Translations under genes and position numbers: made by a program
Notes under the pieces: model-generated
What the model saw: only the letters and a program-made list of their open reading frames with translations
The model's database searches: none
Told to the model about the DNA's origin: nothing
Shown: positions 33,576 to 41,602 of the stretch, in pieces
How the letters are laid out: each line of letters opens with the position of its first letter
How positions within the stretch are numbered: the stretch's first letter is position 1
Assembly (NCBI RefSeq): GCF_006716445.1
Contig: NZ_VFPA01000001.1
Coordinates: 62,001 to 126,000 of the forward strand
Reading direction: 5' to 3'
Length of the DNA stretch: 64,000 nt
From: Pseudonocardia kunmingensis
Lineage (GTDB): Bacteria > Actinomycetota > Actinomycetes > Mycobacteriales > Pseudonocardiaceae

Positions 33576-34388
33576 TCACCGGGTAAGCCAGCCCCCGTCC
33601 ACCGCGACGACGGCACCCGACACGTAGTCCGAGGCCGCCGAGGCGAGGAACACCGCCGCTCCCACCAGGTCGTCCGGCGTGCCCCACCGGCCGGCCGGGA
33701 TCCGCCCCCGCACCTCCCGCTCGCGATCGGTGTCCGCGCGCAGTGCCGCCGTCGTCGCCGTGCTGATGTAGCCGGGCGCGATCGCATTGACCTGCACGCC
33801 CCGACCTGCCCATTCGTTGGCCAACGAGCGGGTCAGTCCGAGAATCGCGTGCTTGCTCGCGGCGTACGCCGGCACGTGCCATCCACCTTGGAAACTCAGC
33901 ATCGAAGCAATATTGATGATCTTTCCCTGGCCGCGATCCAGCATCGGCCCGCCGACCGCCTTCGCGAGGCGGAAAGCGGCAGTGGCGTTGACCTCCAGCA
34001 CCGCATCCCAATCGCCATCCGGAAACCGCTCACTGGGCGCGCGCCGCATAACCCCGGCATTATTGACGAGGATGTCCACCGCCCGGTTCGCCAGCAGTTC
34101 CGATATCGCTCGGTCGGTGGCGGCACGATCAGCGAGGTCCGTCACGAGTTCAACGGCCTGCACTCCGTGCTCGCGCACCCGGCCGGCGATCGCGGCGAGG
34201 TTGGCCGAATCCGAGCCGAGCACGACGTCGGCCCCGGCGGCCGCGAGGCCGGCGGCGATCGCGGACCCGATGCCGCTCCCGGCTCCGGTCACGAGGGCCC
34301 GGCGCCCGCGCAGCGAGAACATCGGGAGGGGCTTCGGAGCGACCGCCCGGGCCGTCTCGTAGATCCGGCGCGCCGCGATCCTAGTCAC
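33576..34388 (-). CDS. SDR-family oxidoreductase, KduD/gluconate 5-dehydrogenase-like
   Basis: A 270-residue SDR: TGAGSGIG at 34-41, NNAGVMRR (with the double Arg typical of KduD-like enzymes), Y175/K179 in PAYAASKHA and the C-terminal DYVSGAVVAVDGGW. KduD reduces or oxidises keto-deoxy-gluconates formed from unsaturated uronates, which matches the GH88/105-type neighbour. The GTG at 34388 overlaps the cupin stop by eight bases and gives a 22-residue lead; an internal ATG at 34322 fits the SDR fold better but has no ribosome binding site. Confidence 0.82.
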   Translation of the reverse strand: MTRIAARRIYETARAVAPKPLPMFSLRGRRALVTGAGSGIGSAIAAGLAAAGADVVLGSDSANLAAIAGRVREHGVQAVELVTDLADRAATDRAISELLANRAVDILVNNAGVMRRAPSERFPDGDWDAVLEVNATAAFRLAKAVGGPMLDRGQGKIINIASMLSFQGGWHVPAYAASKHAILGLTRSLANEWAGRGVQVNAIAPGYISTATTAALRADTDREREVRGRIPAGRWGTPDDLVGAAVFLASAASDYVSGAVVAVDGGWLTR

Positions 34389-34851
34389 GAGAGAAGACCA
34401 CCGGCGCGAGCTTCAAGCCCTCCCGCCTGCAGAAGTCCTCGTACAACGCCAGCTTGGTCTCCGGCGTCTCCGTCCGCAGGACGCGGTCGTCGTCATCGAG
34501 GTACTCGATCGGCCCGTGGATGTTGAACAATGTGATCATCTCGTCGGCGCCGTCCGTGACGAGGGTGTGCACGTCCCCGCGGCCTTCGAAGACGAAGTCC
34601 CCGGCGTGAGCCACCCAGTCGTGCTCGAGGTACCGCCAGCTCCCCTTGATCACCCAGGCCTCCACGGCACCGAGGTGACGATGCCGCGAGATCCGCCCGG
34701 ACTTCGTCACCTTGAGCAGGTTCACCCATGTCGAGCTGCTAGGCGACAGGCGCACGGGCTTGAACCAGATGTTCTCGCCCTGCGGGACCCACGGAATCTG
34801 TTCCGTCTGCACCAGCAGGTCGGTGACCGAACGGGTTTCCACGGTCGACAT
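34381..34851 (-). CDS. Cupin-domain protein (2,4'-dihydroxyacetophenone dioxygenase-like)
   Basis: A 156-residue single-cupin protein. The metal motif is in SRHRHLGAVEAWVIKG (two His and a Glu) and the second cupin motif in GDFVFEGRGDVHTLV (His). The fold and the HRHLGAVEAW signature resemble the dioxygenase-like cupins of the DAD family. In this operon it could be an isomerase such as KduI-like proteins, or an oxygenase; the sequence does not decide. ATG 34851 is the first good start. It is the first gene of the leftward operon. Confidence 0.78.
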   Translation of the reverse strand: MSTVETRSVTDLLVQTEQIPWVPQGENIWFKPVRLSPSSSTWVNLLKVTKSGRISRHRHLGAVEAWVIKGSWRYLEHDWVAHAGDFVFEGRGDVHTLVTDGADEMITLFNIHGPIEYLDDDDRVLRTETPETKLALYEDFCRREGLKLAPVVFSRD

Positions 34852-34930
34852 CGGATTGACCACCTCGCATTGTTGGACCTTGTGTGCGAACGACGCTACT
34901 GAGCGCGGATGCGAATCACCAGAACGTGCC

Positions 34931-34949
34931 GCGGATAGTGGATATCCGC
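34931..34949. promoter_or_regulatory. Inverted repeat between LysR gene and cupin operon
   Basis: GCGGATA, five bases, TATCCGC is a perfect 7-bp inverted repeat in the 109-bp gap downstream of the LysR stop (34961) and upstream of the cupin start (34851). It may be an operator for the cupin operon or a hairpin ending the LysR message. There is no T-run, which favours an operator. Confidence 0.45.
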
Positions 34950-34960
34950 TGTGGGGATAT

Positions 34961-35896
34961 TCAGCAGCTCCCGATCTGGGCCGGCACTGCCGCCGTTGCC
35001 TCGGGAGGCGGCGCAGACCGGATGGACTCGATGAGAACACGCGCCGCCGGTTGCAGATCGCGGCGATCGTCCCAGAAGAGCGCGACCTGACGCATGCAGA
35101 GGGCATCGCGGATCGGCACGGCGGCGATGCCCTGCAGCTTGGAGATCGACATTGCGAGCGCGTTGGTCACGCCCACGCCGAAGCCGGCCCGCGTCAGTGC
35201 CACCAGGGTCTGCGGCTCGTTGGTCTGCAGGACGATGTCGGGATCCAGGCCTGCGCGCCGGAACGCCTCCTGGGTCTCGAACTGCTGGTTCCCCTCCGTG
35301 GTGCTGCCGATCGTGATGATCCGATGTGCAGCGACCTCGGCGAGGCCCACCCGGTCCCGCCCACTCAACGGGTGTCCCTGTGCCGGTACGACCGCCACAA
35401 GGGGCTCCTCCCACAGCACGTGGGACGACAGCGGTTCGACGGGGGCCGGGAGGACCGGACGGAGCGCGAGTTCGACCTTGCCCTCGCGCAGCGCCCGCCC
35501 CAGCAGCGTCGTCGGCGCTTCCAGTAGCGAGACCGTGACGTCCGGGTGCTTCCGGGTGAACTCGCGCAGGAGCCGAGGCACGAACGCTGCGCCGACACTC
35601 GGGTAGAAACCCAGGCTGACGCTGCCGCGCAGGAGGTCGAGGACCGCGGCGACCTCGAGTCCGCCTGCTTCGAGGTGCCGGAGCACCGCGCGCGCGTGCG
35701 TCAGGAAGGCGGCGCCCGCCGCCGTGAGTTTCACCGGACGCTCGTGCCGGTCGATCACGGTGGCTCCGAGCCGTCGCTCGAGCTCGGCGACGTGCGTGCT
35801 CACCCGCGGCTGCGACCGGTAGGTGGCGTTCGCCGCGGCGGCGAAGCCGCCGTTGTCGACGACCGCGACGAAACTCGTGAGCCATTCCAGCCTCAT
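34961..35896 (-). CDS. LysR-family transcriptional regulator
   Basis: A 311-residue LysR regulator: MRLEWLTSFVAVVDNGGFAA at the N-terminus, SQPRVSTHVAELERRLGATV as recognition helix region, then an effector domain from GSVSLGFYPS. It lies directly upstream of the cupin/SDR/ADH/GH operon on the same strand and is divergent from another LysR gene (36081). The likely target is the sugar-acid operon downstream. The start ATG at 35896 is chosen because the fold begins there. Confidence 0.9.
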   Translation of the reverse strand: MRLEWLTSFVAVVDNGGFAAAANATYRSQPRVSTHVAELERRLGATVIDRHERPVKLTAAGAAFLTHARAVLRHLEAGGLEVAAVLDLLRGSVSLGFYPSVGAAFVPRLLREFTRKHPDVTVSLLEAPTTLLGRALREGKVELALRPVLPAPVEPLSSHVLWEEPLVAVVPAQGHPLSGRDRVGLAEVAAHRIITIGSTTEGNQQFETQEAFRRAGLDPDIVLQTNEPQTLVALTRAGFGVGVTNALAMSISKLQGIAAVPIRDALCMRQVALFWDDRRDLQPAARVLIESIRSAPPPEATAAVPAQIGSC

Positions 35897-36025
35897 GCCA
35901 CCGACCGTCCGCCCTCGCCCCGGCCGGCGGCCGGAATGGTGGCTGCCATGGTTGCGCTCCTCACTGAGCGTTCGAATCTGGCGCAGTCGACTTCCGCCGA
36001 CCCGGTGACGCTCACCATGCGAGCA

Positions 36026-36054
36026 GCAGATCTGCACACGCAAGGCGCAGATCT
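36026..36054. promoter_or_regulatory. Paired GCAGATCT sites in the divergent LysR-LysR gap
   Basis: A perfect palindrome GCAGATCTGC (36026-36035) and a second GCAGATCT (36047-36054) start 21 bp apart, two helical turns. This spacing suits two dimers of a LysR tetramer. They sit 30-55 bases before the GTG of the gene at 36081. Confidence 0.4.
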
Positions 36055-36080
36055 CCACGGCCCTGTGCACAATCGCACGC

Positions 36081-36992
36081 GTGGTGTCTGCTGACGATCT
36101 CCGGTACTTCCTCGCCGTCGCGAGGCGCGGTCGGTTGACGCTGGCCGCTGCCCAGCTGGGCGTGGACCACACCACCGTGGGCCGCCGGGTCGTCGCCCTC
36201 GAGCGCGCGCTCGGACAGCGGCTGTTCGACCGCGCAGCGCACGGCTGGCAGCTCACGGAGAGCGGGCACCGGCTGCTCGGTCCGGCAGAGCTGGTCGCCA
36301 CCGCAGTCGCATCCGCCGAAGAGCTCCTGGGGGGACGGGGCCAGTCGCTGACCGGCGCGGTCCGCATCGTGTGCCCCGACGGCTTCGGGGCCTTCCTCCT
36401 CGCCCCTGCACTCGGTGCGCTGCAACGGGACCATCCTGCATTGACCGTGGAGCTCATCACCGCCAGCCCGCACGTCGCGCACACGCTGCAGGAGTTCGAC
36501 CTGGCGGTGATCCAACGCGTACCCAGCTCGCGCAGGGTGGTCCGGCAGCACCTCACGGACTTCTACCTGCGCCTCTACGCCACCCCCGACTACCTGAGCA
36601 GCCACCCGAGGGTGCGCTCGGCCGCGGACCTCGCCGACCACGTCGTCATCTGGCACATCGACGACATGCTGGACGTGCCGCCACTGAGCGCACTGCACGC
36701 GCTGTTGCCGTCGCAGATCGCCATTCAGTCCACCAACCTCGTCGCGCACTGGCAGGCCGCCGCGGCGGGTGTGGGCATCGCACCCCTACCCCAGTACATC
36801 GCCGCACACGACCCGCGCCTGGTCCCGGTGCTCCCCGAGCTCCAGTTCCGCGGCACCTACTGGCTCGCGCTGCGCCGCGAGCACGCGCGGCTCACCCGGG
36901 TCCGAGCGGTGGAGGTGCTGATGCAGGAGATCGTCGCCGCTCGTCAGGACGATCTCCTTGGTCCGATCCGCGGTCCACTGCCGCCGCGCTGA
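36081..36992 (+). CDS. LysR-family transcriptional regulator
   Basis: A 303-residue LysR protein: DDLRYFLAVARRGRLTLAAAQ with VDHTTVGRRVVALERALGQRL as the DNA-binding part, then the effector domain (SLTGAVRIVCPDGFGAFLLAP). The VDHTTVGRRV recognition segment is typical of a LysR subgroup near amino-acid and toxin-related regulators. The start is GTG 36081 or GTG 36084. It lies 180 bp upstream of the TRAP operon on the same strand, but that operon has its own promoter and LacI gene, so the target is uncertain. Confidence 0.88.
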   Translation: MVSADDLRYFLAVARRGRLTLAAAQLGVDHTTVGRRVVALERALGQRLFDRAAHGWQLTESGHRLLGPAELVATAVASAEELLGGRGQSLTGAVRIVCPDGFGAFLLAPALGALQRDHPALTVELITASPHVAHTLQEFDLAVIQRVPSSRRVVRQHLTDFYLRLYATPDYLSSHPRVRSAADLADHVVIWHIDDMLDVPPLSALHALLPSQIAIQSTNLVAHWQAAAAGVGIAPLPQYIAAHDPRLVPVLPELQFRGTYWLALRREHARLTRVRAVEVLMQEIVAARQDDLLGPIRGPLPPR

Positions 36993-37032
36993 ACCCGCCT
37001 CCGGCCGGGCCTGGAGCGGCCGCCACCGACCC

Positions 37033-37061
37033 TTGACTCAGACGCAGCGGCTCCTTACAGT
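37033..37061 (+). promoter_or_regulatory. Promoter of the TRAP/uronide operon
   Basis: TTGACT (37033-37038), 17 bp, TACAGT (37056-37061). This is a good sigma-70-type match, placing the transcription start near 37068 and about 105 bases before the first gene. Confidence 0.65.
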
Positions 37062-37066
37062 TCGCT

Positions 37067-37094
37067 GCGCAATCGGTTGCGCTATCGATTGCGT
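37067..37094. promoter_or_regulatory. Two overlapping LacI-type operators
   Basis: GCGCAATCGGTTGCGC (37067-37082) and GCGCTATCGATTGCGT (37079-37094) are 16-bp near-palindromes with a central CG, the hallmark of LacI/GalR operators. They begin at the predicted transcription start of the promoter at 37033-37061. The LacI-family gene at the end of the same operon (43896-44918) is the obvious ligand. Confidence 0.65.
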
Positions 37095-37171
37095 AACCGT
37101 CCGAAGTTGCAGGACGCGTCCTCAACACCCACCCCCCACTCGCACTGGCGCGGCGCAGGGAGGAAACCCAC

Positions 37172-38197
37172 ATGCCCCTCAGGACACGGGTGTTCGCAAC
37201 CGGAGCTCTCGCCACCGCACTGCTGGCCGTTGCCGCGTGCGGAGGACAGGGCCCGGCCGGCGGCGGCACCGCAGAGCTGACGTTCGCCTACGAGGGCCCG
37301 CTCGGCACGGGGCACGAGCTCGCCGCCGAGATCTTCGAGGACAGCCTCGACGAGGTGTCGAACGGCGCCTTCGAGCTGCAGATGTTCCCGGCTGCGCAGC
37401 TCGGCGGCGAACCGGCGCTGCTGGAGTCCGTCCGCAGCGGAGACATCGACTTCGTCCTCTCCTCGACGGCGAACGCCGCGGCGATCGCTCCCGAGTCGGG
37501 CGTGCTCTCGCTGCACTACCTCTTCGACGGACCGGACGACGTGATCGCGACCGTCGGCAGCCCCGAGGTCAACGAGGCGTACCAGGCCATGGCCGCGGAG
37601 CGCGTCCAGGGCGCGCGGCCGCTGACGCTCTTCACCCTCGACCTGCGCAACATGTACGGCGACTCCCCGGTGCGCTCCGTGCAGGACCTCCAGGGCAGCG
37701 CGGTCCGGGTCCAGGCCACCGCCACGGAGGACACCATCTTCAGCGCGTACGGGGCGCAGCCGGTGCACATGGCGTTCCCCGAGCTCTACACCGCGCTGCA
37801 GACGGGCACCGTCGACGCGGCCGAGAACGCCGTGACCTACTACGGGCTCAACCGGCACTACGAGGTGGCGCCGGTCATGTCGATGACGGAGCACGCCGGC
37901 AACGTGCAGGTCCTCTGGGTCTCGCAGCGCACGTGGGACGGGTTCACGCCCGAACAGCAGACCGCGGTCACGGAGGCGGCCATGCGGGTGCGCGACGAGC
38001 AGCCGCGGGCGGCCTTCGAGCTCCAGCAGGAGCTCCAGACGGAGTACCGCGAGCTCGGCGTGCAGTTCGTCGAGGACGTCGACAAGGAGAGCTTCCGCCA
38101 GCGCTCGGTCCCCCTCCAGGACCAGGTGGCCGAGGGCCTCGGCCCGCACGCCGTCACCATCCTCGACGCGGTCCGCTCGGTGACGCGCAATGGCTGA
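37172..38197 (+). CDS. dctP: TRAP transporter solute-binding lipoprotein DctP
   Basis: A 341-residue extracytoplasmic binding protein. The signal peptide ends in the lipobox LAVAAC (C23). DctP landmarks are the N-terminal GTGHELAAEIFEDSLDEVS, the central LQGSAVRVQAT with the carboxylate-binding Arg and the helix ELYTALQTGTVDAAENAV. The carboxylate-binding Arg means that the ligand is an acid, such as a uronate. The next gene overlaps it by eight bases. Its membrane partners DctQ and DctM lie at 41000-42936, separated by three enzyme genes. Confidence 0.92.
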   Translation: MPLRTRVFATGALATALLAVAACGGQGPAGGGTAELTFAYEGPLGTGHELAAEIFEDSLDEVSNGAFELQMFPAAQLGGEPALLESVRSGDIDFVLSSTANAAAIAPESGVLSLHYLFDGPDDVIATVGSPEVNEAYQAMAAERVQGARPLTLFTLDLRNMYGDSPVRSVQDLQGSAVRVQATATEDTIFSAYGAQPVHMAFPELYTALQTGTVDAAENAVTYYGLNRHYEVAPVMSMTEHAGNVQVLWVSQRTWDGFTPEQQTAVTEAAMRVRDEQPRAAFELQQELQTEYRELGVQFVEDVDKESFRQRSVPLQDQVAEGLGPHAVTILDAVRSVTRNG

Positions 38198-38966
38198 CGC
38201 ACGGCGCGGCGACGTGTTCGACCTGGACGGCGCCGTCGCAGTCGTCACCGGCGCGGCCCGCGGCATCGGGTTCGCGGCGTCCCGCGCCATGGCCCGGCGG
38301 GGAGCGGTCGTCGTGATGTTCGACCTGCTCGCCGCCGAGCTCGAGGACGCTGCCACCGCGATCCGCGCCGACGGCAGCGAGGTCGTCGCGGTCGCCGGCA
38401 GCGTCACCGACGAGGCCGACCTCGACCGGCTCGTCGAGGAGGCCACCGACCGCGGACCCGTCTCCGTGGTCGCGAACTGCGCCGGCGTCATCCGCCGCGC
38501 CCCGATCGACGAGCTGACGCTCGCGGACCTGCAGGTCATGTGGGACGTGAACGTCGGCGGCACCGTCGGCGTCACCCAGCGGTTCCTGCCCACGATGATC
38601 GAGCAGCGCTACGGCAAGGTCATCAACGTCGGGTCGCTCGGCTCGGTCACCGGCCTGGAGCGGCGCACGGCCTACGCCACGACGAAGGGCGCGGTGTCCC
38701 AGTACACCGTCAGCCTGGCCTCGGAGGTCGGCGTCCACGGGATCCGCGCGAACGTCGTCGCCCCGGGTTACGTCGACACGGCGATGACCGGCCCCTACAT
38801 CTGGGGCGAGCCGGCCAGGACCGAGGAGCTGCTCGGGCGGATCCCGCTCGGACGCTTCGCGAAGCCCGAGGACCTCGAAGGGCTGTTCGTGTTCCTCGCC
38901 AGCCCTGCCTCCGACTACATCACCGGCCAGGTGCTCGTCATCGACGGCGGATGGCGGGCCCGGTGA
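38190..38966 (+). CDS. Short-chain dehydrogenase/reductase
   Basis: A 258-residue SDR with TGAARGIGFAASRAM, ANCAGVIRRAP, the Tyr/Lys pair in RTAYATTKGAV and DYITGQVLVIDGGW. Like the SDR at 33576-34388 it has the double Arg after NxAGV, which is common in sugar-acid dehydrogenases such as KduD. It overlaps the DctP gene by eight bases. Probable role: oxidation or reduction of a keto-deoxy sugar acid. Confidence 0.88.
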   Translation: MADARRGDVFDLDGAVAVVTGAARGIGFAASRAMARRGAVVVMFDLLAAELEDAATAIRADGSEVVAVAGSVTDEADLDRLVEEATDRGPVSVVANCAGVIRRAPIDELTLADLQVMWDVNVGGTVGVTQRFLPTMIEQRYGKVINVGSLGSVTGLERRTAYATTKGAVSQYTVSLASEVGVHGIRANVVAPGYVDTAMTGPYIWGEPARTEELLGRIPLGRFAKPEDLEGLFVFLASPASDYITGQVLVIDGGWRAR

Positions 38967-39763
38967 CCGGCGCGGAAGGAACCCCGGCGACGACACCGTC
39001 GGTCGACGTCTCGTCGCACGGCCCGGTCGCGGTCGTCCGGGTCTCGAACCCGCCGTTGAACCTGCTCACCTCGCAGCTGCGCGGCGATCTGCACAGGATC
39101 GCCGACGCCATCCGCGACGACCGGTCGGTGCGCGCGGTGGTGCTCACCGGCGCCGGCGAGCGCGCGTTCTCGGTGGGGTCGGACATCCGCGAGTTCCCCG
39201 TCGACGCGGCCGCGGGCCGGCGCCGCGCGCAGCACGAGCACGCCTGCTACGACGCGATCGCCGGCCTCCCCCAGCCCGTCGTGGCGGCCCTGACCGGCCA
39301 CGTGCTCGGCGGCGGGCTCGAGCTGGCCCTCGCGTGCGACCTGCGGGTGGCCGACGCCGGCGCCCGGCTCGGCCTCCCCGAGGTCAAGCTGGGTGTGTTC
39401 CCCTCGGGCGGCGGAACCTCCCGGCTCCCCCGCCTCATCGCCCCGTCCCAGGCCAAACGCCTGATGCTCCTCGGCGAGACCGTCGACGCCGAGCGGGCGG
39501 CAGCGCTCGGGCTCGTCGACGAGGTCGCGCCGGCCGGCACCGCCGAGGACGTCGCCCTGCAGCTGGCCGGGCGGATCGCGCAGCTGCCCGCCATGGCGGT
39601 CCAGGCGATCAAACGGGCCGTGGACCACGGGCTCGCCCACGGCGCCCGCGCCGGGCAGGAGCTGGAGGCGGAGCTCATCGCCGGGCTGTTCGGCACCGCG
39701 GACGCGCAGGAGGGGGTCCGCGCCTTCCTCGACTCCCGCCCACCCCGGTTCGCGCACCGATGA
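38951..39763 (+). CDS. Enoyl-CoA hydratase/isomerase family protein (crotonase)
   Basis: A 270-residue crotonase-fold protein. The oxyanion-hole segments GERAFSVGSDIRE (70-82) and GHVLGGGLELALACDLR (116-132) are intact. One catalytic glutamate is present as E144 (GLPEVKLG), but the second, equal to E164 of rat enoyl-CoA hydratase, seems to be R170. It may therefore be an isomerase, hydrolase or decarboxylase-type member. A CoA-ester enzyme inside a uronide operon is unexpected. The start is ATG 38951 or GTG 38963, which would overlap the SDR stop as GTGA. Confidence 0.82.
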   Translation: MAGPVTGAEGTPATTPSVDVSSHGPVAVVRVSNPPLNLLTSQLRGDLHRIADAIRDDRSVRAVVLTGAGERAFSVGSDIREFPVDAAAGRRRAQHEHACYDAIAGLPQPVVAALTGHVLGGGLELALACDLRVADAGARLGLPEVKLGVFPSGGGTSRLPRLIAPSQAKRLMLLGETVDAERAAALGLVDEVAPAGTAEDVALQLAGRIAQLPAMAVQAIKRAVDHGLAHGARAGQELEAELIAGLFGTADAQEGVRAFLDSRPPRFAHR

Positions 39764-39797
39764 CCCCACGAGACCCCGACGCGGAAGGACCCCACCG

Positions 39798-41003
39798 GTG
39801 AACCAGGACTGGTCCGACTACCTGGCGGCAGCCCGACGCGAAGAGCGACGGACCCGCCGGCACCCCGATCGGCACTACCCCCACTGCAGCGAGAAGGGCG
39901 CATGGGAGCTGCTCGACGCCTCGGCGGTCAGTTCGTGGGACGGCGCGAGCTACGAACACGGCAACTGGACCGCCGGATTCTGGTTCGGGACGATGTGGCT
40001 CGCGGCTCGCGGGCTGCAGGACGACGCGCCCGCCGACCGCGCCCGGGCCAAGCTGATCGACCTGCGCGAGCGCGCGTGCGACCACACCACGCACGACCTC
40101 GGGTTCCTCTTCCACCCCAGCCTCGCCCTCGGCTACCAGTGCGGCTTCCTGGACGAGAAGGACGTCGCACCCGCCCTCGACGCCGCGCGGATGACGGTGC
40201 GACGGTTCAACGAGCCCGGCCGCTACATCCAGGCCTTCGGTCCGGTCGGCGAGCTGCGCGGGGCCGGGACCAGCACCATCGACACGCTGATGAACCTGCC
40301 GCTGCTGTGGTGGGCCCACGACCTGACGGGGGACCCCCGCCTCCTCGAGGTCGCCCGGCAGCACGCCCGCACCTCGGCCCGCCTGCTCGTGCGGCCCGAC
40401 GGCTCGACCGTGCACCTCATGGATCTCGACCCGGTCTCCGGCGCTTTCCTGGCCGAGTCGACGCTGCAGGGCGCGTCGCCGGCCTCCGCGTGGTCGCGCG
40501 GCTCCGGCTGGGCGATCGGCGGGCTGGCCTGGGCCTACGCGGCCTGCGGCGAGCCGGAGCTGCTGGCCGCCGCGGAGCGTGCCGCCGCCTACTACGAGCG
40601 GATGAGCCCGCTCGACGCCGTTCCCCCGTGGGACTTCGCCGACCGCTCGGCCGAGGCGCCTCCGGACGCGAGCGCGGGCGCCGCCGTCGCCCTCGGGTAC
40701 CTGATCCTCGGCACCCACCACCCGGACCCGGCGGCCCGCGACCGGTTCGACACCTCCGCACGGCAGCTGCTCGCCACCCTCACCCGATCCGCCCTGAACC
40801 GGCAGGACGACGTCGACGGCGTGCTGCTGCACTCGTGCTACTCGGTGCCGCACGGCCGGGGCGTCGACGGCGCCACGGCGTGGGGCGACTTCTACTACGC
40901 CTTGGCGATGGCCGTGGCGCACGGGGCGCTGCCCCTGGCCACGGTGCTCGGAGGGCGGGCCGACCGGTGCACCGCACCCGCCGACGCAGCAGGGCGGGGG
41001 TGA
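39798..41003 (+). CDS. Glycoside hydrolase family 88 protein (unsaturated glucuronyl hydrolase-like)
   Basis: A 401-residue alpha/alpha-barrel enzyme. The two catalytic-type aspartates are visible as D100 (HDLGFLFHPS) and D162 (STIDTLMNLPLLWWA), 62 apart as in Bacillus unsaturated glucuronyl hydrolase (D88/D149). NWTAGFWFGTMWLA (56-69) and ASAWSRGSGWAIGGLAWAY are also typical. It hydrates the C4=C5 bond of unsaturated uronides and so releases a 4-deoxy-5-keto acid. No signal peptide, so the disaccharides are imported first, presumably by the TRAP system. GTG 39798 start; its stop overlaps DctQ (GTGA). Confidence 0.9.
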   Translation: MNQDWSDYLAAARREERRTRRHPDRHYPHCSEKGAWELLDASAVSSWDGASYEHGNWTAGFWFGTMWLAARGLQDDAPADRARAKLIDLRERACDHTTHDLGFLFHPSLALGYQCGFLDEKDVAPALDAARMTVRRFNEPGRYIQAFGPVGELRGAGTSTIDTLMNLPLLWWAHDLTGDPRLLEVARQHARTSARLLVRPDGSTVHLMDLDPVSGAFLAESTLQGASPASAWSRGSGWAIGGLAWAYAACGEPELLAAAERAAAYYERMSPLDAVPPWDFADRSAEAPPDASAGAAVALGYLILGTHHPDPAARDRFDTSARQLLATLTRSALNRQDDVDGVLLHSCYSVPHGRGVDGATAWGDFYYALAMAVAHGALPLATVLGGRADRCTAPADAAGRG

Positions 41004-41602
41004 CACAGGTGGCTACCGTCGCGGAGTTCCTCGCCGGCAACAGCCTGATCTCCCAGGAGGAGCGCCACCTCAAGGTGCGCGCGCTCGACGCGGTCGAGCT
41101 CGTCCTCCTGTGCGTGTGCGGGCTGCTCCTGTTCACGTTCACCTGCACCGTCCTGCTCGACGTGCTCACCCGCACGCTCGGCGCACCGTGGTTGTGGCTG
41201 CAGGAGGCCACGCTCATCGCCTTCGTGTGGGGCCTGTTCCTCGGCGCCGCCGTGGCCCTGCGCCGCAACGAGCACATCTACCTCACGTCCGTCACGACCT
41301 CGATGGCCGGACGCCGCAGGCTCGCCATGGAGACGTTCAACAGCCTGGTGATGATCGGCATCACGGTGACCGTGGCCGTCACCGGGTTCCGCGTCTTCCA
41401 GCAGGGTTTCGGCAACCTGCTCCCGGTCACCGGGCTGCCGCTGGCGTACCTCACGGGGGCCGTCCCGGTCTTCGCCGTCCTGTCCGCGGTCTTCGCCGTC
41501 GAGCGACTCGTGAAGGGCTGGCGCACGGGCTTCGAAGGCGCCACCCACGATCCCCGCGAGCAGGCGCTGCGCGCCGCCGAACTCGACGGGCCGGTCTCAT
41601 GA
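41000..41602 (+). CDS. dctQ: TRAP transporter small permease DctQ
   Basis: A 200-residue membrane protein with four hydrophobic segments and the DctQ motif LDVLTRTLGAPWLWLQEATLIAFVW around helix 2. It holds the large permease and binding protein together. The GTG at 41000 overlaps the GH88 stop; GTG 41009 is an alternative. The N-terminal 30 residues before the first helix are polar. Confidence 0.9.
   Translation: MTQVATVAEFLAGNSLISQEERHLKVRALDAVELVLLCVCGLLLFTFTCTVLLDVLTRTLGAPWLWLQEATLIAFVWGLFLGAAVALRRNEHIYLTSVTTSMAGRRRLAMETFNSLVMIGITVTVAVTGFRVFQQGFGNLLPVTGLPLAYLTGAVPVFAVLSAVFAVERLVKGWRTGFEGATHDPREQALRAAELDGPVS

Noticed and set aside
30526..33627. A 1033-codon plus-strand open frame
   Set aside because: It is antisense to livM, livH, the GH88/105-type gene and the alcohol dehydrogenase gene. 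Its product is Arg/Pro/His-rich with no family motifs, as expected for a GC-rich shadow frame.
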